A DNA stretch of 64,000 bases. It comes from Voacanga thouarsii. Lineage: Eukaryota; Streptophyta; Magnoliopsida; Gentianales; Apocynaceae. The position numbers and the translations under genes were made by a program. Positions 58,680-64,000 of this stretch are shown here, in pieces; position 1 is the first letter of the stretch; the number at the start of each line of letters is the position of its first letter. Under the pieces are notes generated by a model. The model saw nothing but the letters and a program-made list of their open reading frames with translations. It did no database searches and had not been told where the DNA came from. The stretch spans positions 1-64,000 of the forward strand of contig JANUWF010002071.1 of the NCBI GenBank assembly GCA_026120185.1, in the 5' to 3' direction.

Positions 58680-60479
58680 ATGTCTGGCGATGGACAATCT
58701 TCTGGAGGTGCTGGAACAGACCAACATACCCATCCTCCTGACACCACATCACCATCACACGCATGGCGCCTCTCCGTACCACGATCGATTTCTGGTTCAC
58801 CTTCACAATCAAGATGTGCTTCTCCAGTAGATGCACCTACTTCTGCATCACACCATATTGGATCACAGGCCACAGACGGCCGACCTATGATTATTCCTCG
58901 AGGAGAAGGGTGTGTAATTCATAATTATTGATTGATTTCCAATTCAGCATATATTATTTAATAATCATATTACTTTCCTTTATGGTTATACAAAATAGGT
59001 TTGCTGGTTCAAATAAATGTGTGAGAGAGATTCAAGGCATATTCAAGAAACAATTCAATGGTTCGTACGCTACATACTCACATGTCCCGATACACGTTCG
59101 GGACATGTGGTTCGAGGAGTGGGGAGTATGTTTCTTTTACTTTCTTAAAATTTTAATCTCATGTATATGTTATTGAAGCTTATATGCTCAAGTGTCATTC
59201 GTTGTATTTGCAAACAAATTTACTTTAAACTGTTAATTTAAACTTTTACGGCGATGGTTTACTATATTTGCAGAAGTTATTTCGTTGGGCTCCCGAGCAT
59301 GGTCCCCAGATACGGAAAAATTGGGAAAGAAAGTGTGCAAAAAGGTTTTCCGATACTTTGTCGAAGACCCGAAAGAGCACGCCTGCTAATTCATGTCCAA
59401 ATTGGATTGATCCAACTCATTGGTCGGAGATGAACAAACATTGGTTGGATCCCAAATATCAACGAATCGTGCAGTCTGCAAGGCAAAATCGGTCTCGTAC
59501 CGGTGTCACTCACACAGGAGGTTCCATCTCTTTCATTGAGCATGAGGAATGCTTGGTAAATTCAATTTTATTAACTTTTGCATATTTCAAAATTGTCAGA
59601 ATCATGCACTCGCATTCGAAATAATATTCTTTTCTATTAATTAAACCATAGAGGATACGTGAAGGGGACACATTTAGCTATCTGGACATGTTCAAAAAAC
59701 TACATATGTTCCAAAACGGAGAAAGACAGGGTCAGATAGTGGGCGAGCATCCGCATAAGATATTGGTAAAAATAATTTATTCTTACATTACTTATTGTAA
59801 TAGGTCTTCTTTTAATTTTTATAAACTCACGTTATTTCAGGAGACAGCAAATGTCACCAAGGAGCGCTACTCTCAAATGGAGTCTAGCGGGTCCGTCGAC
59901 TCTGTTGCTATGCCAAATGACAAGGCCATTATCATTGAGGCAGCTGGCGGATTCAACAGGGGTCGTGTCTACGGGTTGGGATTAGAGGCTACTCGCATTA
60001 GGGAGCAGATGCATGCGTCTCATTTATTAGGATCATCTTCATCCACTCCTGTTGATGTTGACTAGATAGTTAAGACTAGGGTTCATCAGAGGATTCAGGA
60101 GGTTGAGGATCGATGGAGGCATTGAGAGAGGAGTCGCGAGGACAAGTACAAGCGCCGTGAGAATAGGATTAAGAAGAATTTTGAACATAAAGTTGCGGGA
60201 ATCACTTCTTGGATGGCAGTTATGTCCGAGAAGATGGGGGTTGTTATGCCACAACTGTCTTCGGTAATTGAGGATGAGGACATGGATGGGGATGAGGATG
60301 AGGACGAGGACGATGATTTATTTGTTTCCCCACCTGATCATCACCCCGGTCCTAGTACTGGGTTTGATGGTCCTCCCGCTCCTCCTTCAGCTAGTGCTCC
60401 AAATCCTTTAGCTACATGGTTGTATTTTTATTTATCTATTGTGATACTTATGTGTATACACATATTTGGATTATTGTAG
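58680..60479 (+). pseudogene. CACTA second gene, TNPA-like (Transposase_24/Ptta-type), disabled
   Basis: Exons inferred from frame and GT-AG ends: 58680-58909, 58999-59125, 59274-59555, 59652-59765 and 59841 onward. The protein opens MSGDGQSSGGAG with a Ser/Pro/Thr-rich N-terminus, then IFKKQFNGSYATYSHVPIHV, then KLFRWAPEHGPQIRKNWERK, SCPNWIDPTHWSEMNKHW and QNRSRTGVTHTGGSISF, the hallmark of the plant En/Spm second protein family. A coiled-coil-like basic segment and an acidic run (EDEDMDGDEDEDEDDD) follow. In-frame stops TAG 60063 and TGA 60123 interrupt the last exon, with the frame open on both sides. The final hydrophobic codons (to 60479) may be intron read-through. It may bind subterminal repeats, by analogy with TNPA. 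Confidence 0.85.
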
Positions 60480-60599
60480 TTTTACTTTATGATTTGGCAT
60501 GCAATTTATTATTGGTTTCGAAATTTTATTTGTTTTATTAGTTTCACATTACAGATTTGGTATTTATGAGAAAAATTGTTTAAATATTTGTCACAGGTT

Positions 60600-61345
60600 T
60601 TCTAAAATTAATTTATTTAAAATTAATTTTGACAAATATTTGTCACAAATTGCTACGGATTTGCGACAATTTTTTTTTTTTTGAAATTACAATTAATCCG
60701 TAGCAAATCCATAGCAATTTGCTACGGATTTGCGATGGATTTTTTTATTCTTGAAATTCATATTTTTCCGTAGCAAATCCGTAGAAAATTGCTACGGATT
60801 TTTTTTTTTTTTTGAAATTGCAATTAATCCGTAGCAACGACGGATTTTTTTAATTCTTTGAAATTCATATTTTTTCGTAGCAAGCTACGGATTTTTTTTA
60901 ATTCTAGAAATTCATATTTTTCCGTAGCAAATCCGTAGCAATTTGCTACGAATTTTTTAATTTTTTTGAAATTGTAATTTTTCCATAGCAAATTGCTACG
61001 GATTTGTTTTTTAAATTCTTGAAATTCATATTTTTCCGTAGCAAATTGCTATGGATTTGCTATGAATTTTTTAATTTTTTTGAAATTGTAATTTTTCCGT
61101 AGCAAATCCGTACCAAATTGCTACGGATTTTTTTCCACGTTTTATTTTTATCCAATTATTCTGTCGCAAATCCGTAGCAAAATGTAATTTCGTTGACCAG
61201 AGATTTGGCCGTCACAAATGTGTCGCTACTTGCGACGGAATTAGTTTTCTGTCGCAAATAGCAACGCTCTTATTTGCTATGGCCTAATCCGTCACAACAC
61301 TTGCGACGGATTTGCTACGGATTTGGCCATCGCAAATAGTGTTTT
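60600..61345. repeat. Right subterminal repeat region of CACTA element
   Basis: Repeated blocks of TCCGTAGCAAATCCGTAGCA and AATTGCTACGGATTT separated by T runs and GAAATTCATATTTTT spacers. The GTAGC version dominates here, whereas the left side mixes GTCGC and GTAGC. Confidence 0.85.
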
Positions 61346-61365
61346 TTTTTTTTTTTTTGGTAGTG

Positions 61366-61908
61366 ATATATGACATGGAAAATTTGGTACAATAATTTTG
61401 AATAAATGAATGTTATGTTCTAAAAATGTGTTTTGAATAGTTTACCTGACAAAATTTATTTAAACATTATACTTAAATCGTACTTGCCGAACCTCCCCTT
61501 AAATAACATTTTACTTTAGGAATGCATAAGATCACTCAAATTATTACTATATCTATTCTAGCAATTATCACTCATACATCATGATATTTATTTCATAAAC
61601 CATGCGACAAAAACAAACTATGGACATACTGAGATTATTTATAATCTCACACAATTTTTGTCTAACCATATTTTCAGGATATGTTGTACCGGAAGGCAAA
61701 GAAATGTTTAGAATTTATCCTTTCTATATTGAACAATCATCCTAAAACAATTGCATTCTCCTTTTAATTTTTAGATGATTAGAATGGTGTGTCTTAGATT
61801 TGAGATTTGTCTGATGTAACAGATTAAGAGTTCTAAGTTTTAATTTTTGTTCCACGATTTATCTGAATTTGTCTATTTTGTTTATTTTTGTACTGCATTA
61901 TAAAGACT
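61366..61908. other. AT-rich flank right of the CACTA element
   Basis: No gene. The phrase GGACATACTGAGATTATTTA near 61622 resembles the GGACTTACTGAG segment of the gypsy LTR (49939), so this may be another LTR fragment in plus orientation. Confidence 0.4.
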
Positions 61909-63778
61909 GTAACACCCCACTACTTAGGCCCGCCAGGGCCGGGGATGCCACCTCGTCCAAAGGATAAGGGGTCTTTATAATTAGGTCATACAAATAAAAT
62001 AGCGAAATAAAAATAATACTTTAACTTAAAATTTATTACATCCCAAGAATAAATCCATGAATTCTCAAAACAAATCCATAAGTAAAATTATCCACTCTCA
62101 ACTCCCCAAAGCAACACATAAAAACAAATGACAACATTCTCTTCCAATGCAGATAACACTAGTTACTCATCCCCACAGTAGGATCGACCTGAAATCATGG
62201 TAAAAATGTGATGAGATAGAAATTCCAGTAAGTCCGTGTGTGCTTTGAGTGTCCAGTGGAAATAGTTCGTGAATGCAAAGTATAAAACCTTTATAAGAGA
62301 AATACTGGCAAGCAATAAACATTAGTCAAAAGCAAGAGTGGTGTTTTGGCTTTTTCAACCATACATAATCAATAAAATTAACCACTCAAAAGAAATGATC
62401 ATGGGTTACCACACGTTGGGGCCCATAATCGGTCAAAATGCCAACACTTTGTACAAACTGACAATAAAAAAGGTAGGTGATCGGCCTACCGGGCAAGATA
62501 CTCCTCATTCTCTATACCCAAACAACAATCGGGTGTCCATTCCAGCAAAACACAGTCACTTGACTGAAAAATAAACAACTGCTAGCTCGGACCGGCACGA
62601 CCTACTGGACTGACATCTTATCCGGGAAAGACTCACCCCTCAGAGGTGGCCACCTACTGAGAGACTCACCCTGACCCTTCAAAGACTAGTCCTAGCAGTC
62701 CAACCTTATTGAGTACTCAACGACGTTTCCCACTTAGGAGAAAATGAATAAAACACCGTTCCATATGAAAAAGCAAGTAAGGGTTTCCAAAGTCTTAGTC
62801 AAATTCAGTTTTGGAAAGAGTTTTGAGATTGAGTAAACCTGCTTATTGATTTTTAAATAATTTATTTGTCTGAAAAAAGAAAGAAGTTAATCCTCAATTG
62901 CCATTGCAGAACTAAGTGTCCATGCACTCTACATTTGGCTTGCCATAATAAAACATTTTACATCAATCGGGTTTTATGCAGGAGCTTACCTGATCCTTGC
63001 TCACAATAAAAGGTCTCCAACAGCTGACCTAACCCCGCATGGGCAAATACAAACCACAATCAAACTCAAGCCAAAATCCACTTTCTCAATTTAAAACAAC
63101 TCAACTCACTATTACTATGATCCTAGTGTCCCAAGCTTTAAGGCCAAAAAATAGATAAATAGGTTTATAAGCTAAGCCTAATTTGATATTTAAAATAATT
63201 AAGATTTTGGAAAATAAGTACTAATAAGTTGAAGGTTTAAATCTTGCTAAGAAAAATTTAGAGTTTATTTGATGAAGTGTCCTAGGTGGTATTAGGTAAA
63301 ATAATGATTTATTAATAATTTAGTTGTTAGTAAATAATTGGTAACTAAAATTAGTGGAAAATAAATTTAATGAATCTTGCTTGAAAAATAATAAATAAAT
63401 TTTTAATGGGTTTTGATTAAAAGATAATAATTAAAATTTTAGTAATAAATATTTTACTAATTATGACTATTTCCATAAAAGGCTTTAGTTGATTTCATTA
63501 TTTTATATAATATATATTTATTTATTTATTTATTTTTCTAGCAAAAGCTATTATTTATTTGACTAAAATATCTTTATTATATATAATAATCCAAATCTAC
63601 ACCTCCTAGGGTTTTTTCGAAATTACTAGCAAAATCATATTATGAAATATTTTATTCATGAAATAAAAATTAGCATAGGGACAACTAGGTCATGATCATA
63701 TTTCTATGGCTAACCACAATCATGAACATATACAATCCTTCAATTCATCAACTCATCCAAATCATGCATATAAGTATA
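61909..63778 (-). mobile_element. Putative reversed Ty3/gypsy LTR
   Basis: Begins TGTAACACCCCAC, the complement of the GGGGTGTTACA end of the LTR at 50236. GATGCCACCTCGTCC follows at the same distance as the complement of GGACGAGGCGACATCC near 50187. CAGTAAGTCCGTGTGTGC (62229) is the complement of the LTR's GCACACATAGGACTTACTG region (49927). So the last few hundred bases of a related gypsy LTR lie here on the minus strand. The far end toward 63778 is not defined. Confidence 0.55.
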
Positions 63779-64000
63779 GATTTGTGATTCCATGGCAAAT
63801 TCGTGACTACTGTTAGGCATAATTTTGCCACAAAAATTTTTCTATCACAAATCGGTGGCTAATGTTTGGCATAATTTTTTGCTATCAATTTGTGACGGAA
63901 TATTTTTTTATCTCTACATGCTACTATTGCCATTGCAATTCCATGGCAAACAGTCACGGATTTGCTATGGTACTTTTTTTCCCTCGCTAGTTACTTGTAT
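63779..64000. mobile_element. CACTA-like terminus, third copy, cut by window end
   Basis: Parallels 14138-14355 almost base for base (TTGTGATTCCATGGCAAAT; ACAAATCGGTGGCTAATG; GACGGAATATTTTTT). The terminal part, TTTTCTTG onward, lies beyond the window. Confidence 0.7.

Larger units (their letters stand above)
50373..61365 (+). mobile_element. Complete CACTA (En/Spm) transposon, 10,993 bp
   Basis: Left end CACTACAAGAAAG at 50373, right end GGTAGTG at 61365. The 3 bp ATA precedes and follows the element (50370-50372 and 61366-61368), as expected for CACTA insertion. Subterminal regions on both sides are packed with GCGACGGATTTGCGACGG and CCGTAGCAAATC type motifs in both orientations. Inside are a TNP2-type transposase gene and a TNPA-like gene, both on the plus strand. 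The right terminus has a T run instead of TTTCTTG next to TAGTG. The element is complete in structure but both genes carry stops. Confidence 0.93.

Overview
This window is nuclear DNA from a flowering plant, most likely a eudicot. The evidence is AT-rich sequence packed with plant transposon families (Ty1/Copia and Ty3/gypsy LTR retrotransposons, a CACTA/En-Spm DNA transposon, an L1-type LINE) and a PR-10/Bet v 1 gene family of the dicot type. Nothing prokaryotic was seen (no operons, CRISPR or prophage). The only apparently intact host gene is an intronless PR-10 gene on the minus strand at 35079-35558; almost everything else is mobile DNA or its debris.

Layout. 1-940 is the broken right end of a segmental duplicate: the 3' end of a gypsy polyprotein plus part of its LTR. 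941-12374 (copy A) and 40084-49617 (copy B) are two copies of one duplicated block. Each holds a tandem array of about 510 bp repeats derived from a CACTA-like terminus, a Copia 3' LTR remnant, a small gag-only LTR element with 328 bp LTRs, a PR-10 pseudogene, and a gypsy 3' end with an unusually long LTR. Copy B has lost about 2.7 kb that copy A keeps (1885-4590). 12375-14449 is another CACTA-like terminus. 15838-32649 is a minus-strand Copia element, into which a complete but dead plus-strand Copia element with 2 kb LTRs (17820-27539) has inserted. 32650-34060 holds L1-type LINE pieces in opposite orientations. 34061-36045 is the PR-10 unit, whose 3' flank preserves the empty pre-integration site of the gag-only element. 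37340-39014 is a minus-strand LTR related to the 2 kb Copia LTRs. 50373-61365 is a full-length 10,993 bp CACTA element with CACTA/TAGTG ends and a 3 bp target duplication, carrying a TNP2-type transposase gene and a TNPA-like gene, both disabled by stops and frameshifts. 61909-63778 looks like a reversed gypsy LTR. 63779-64000 repeats the CACTA-like terminus seen near 14.1 kb.

How it fits together. PR-10 genes here form a small local family. One member received the gag-only retroelement in its 3' flank, and that occupied locus, with neighbouring gypsy and CACTA-like debris, was then duplicated at least twice. The two occupied copies decayed into PR-10 pseudogenes while the unoccupied copy kept an open frame and a TATA box. 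No mobile element in the window appears autonomous today: the protein-coding ones carry nonsense codons, frameshifts or lost catalytic residues, and many of the nonsense codons are the kind left by C-to-T decay.
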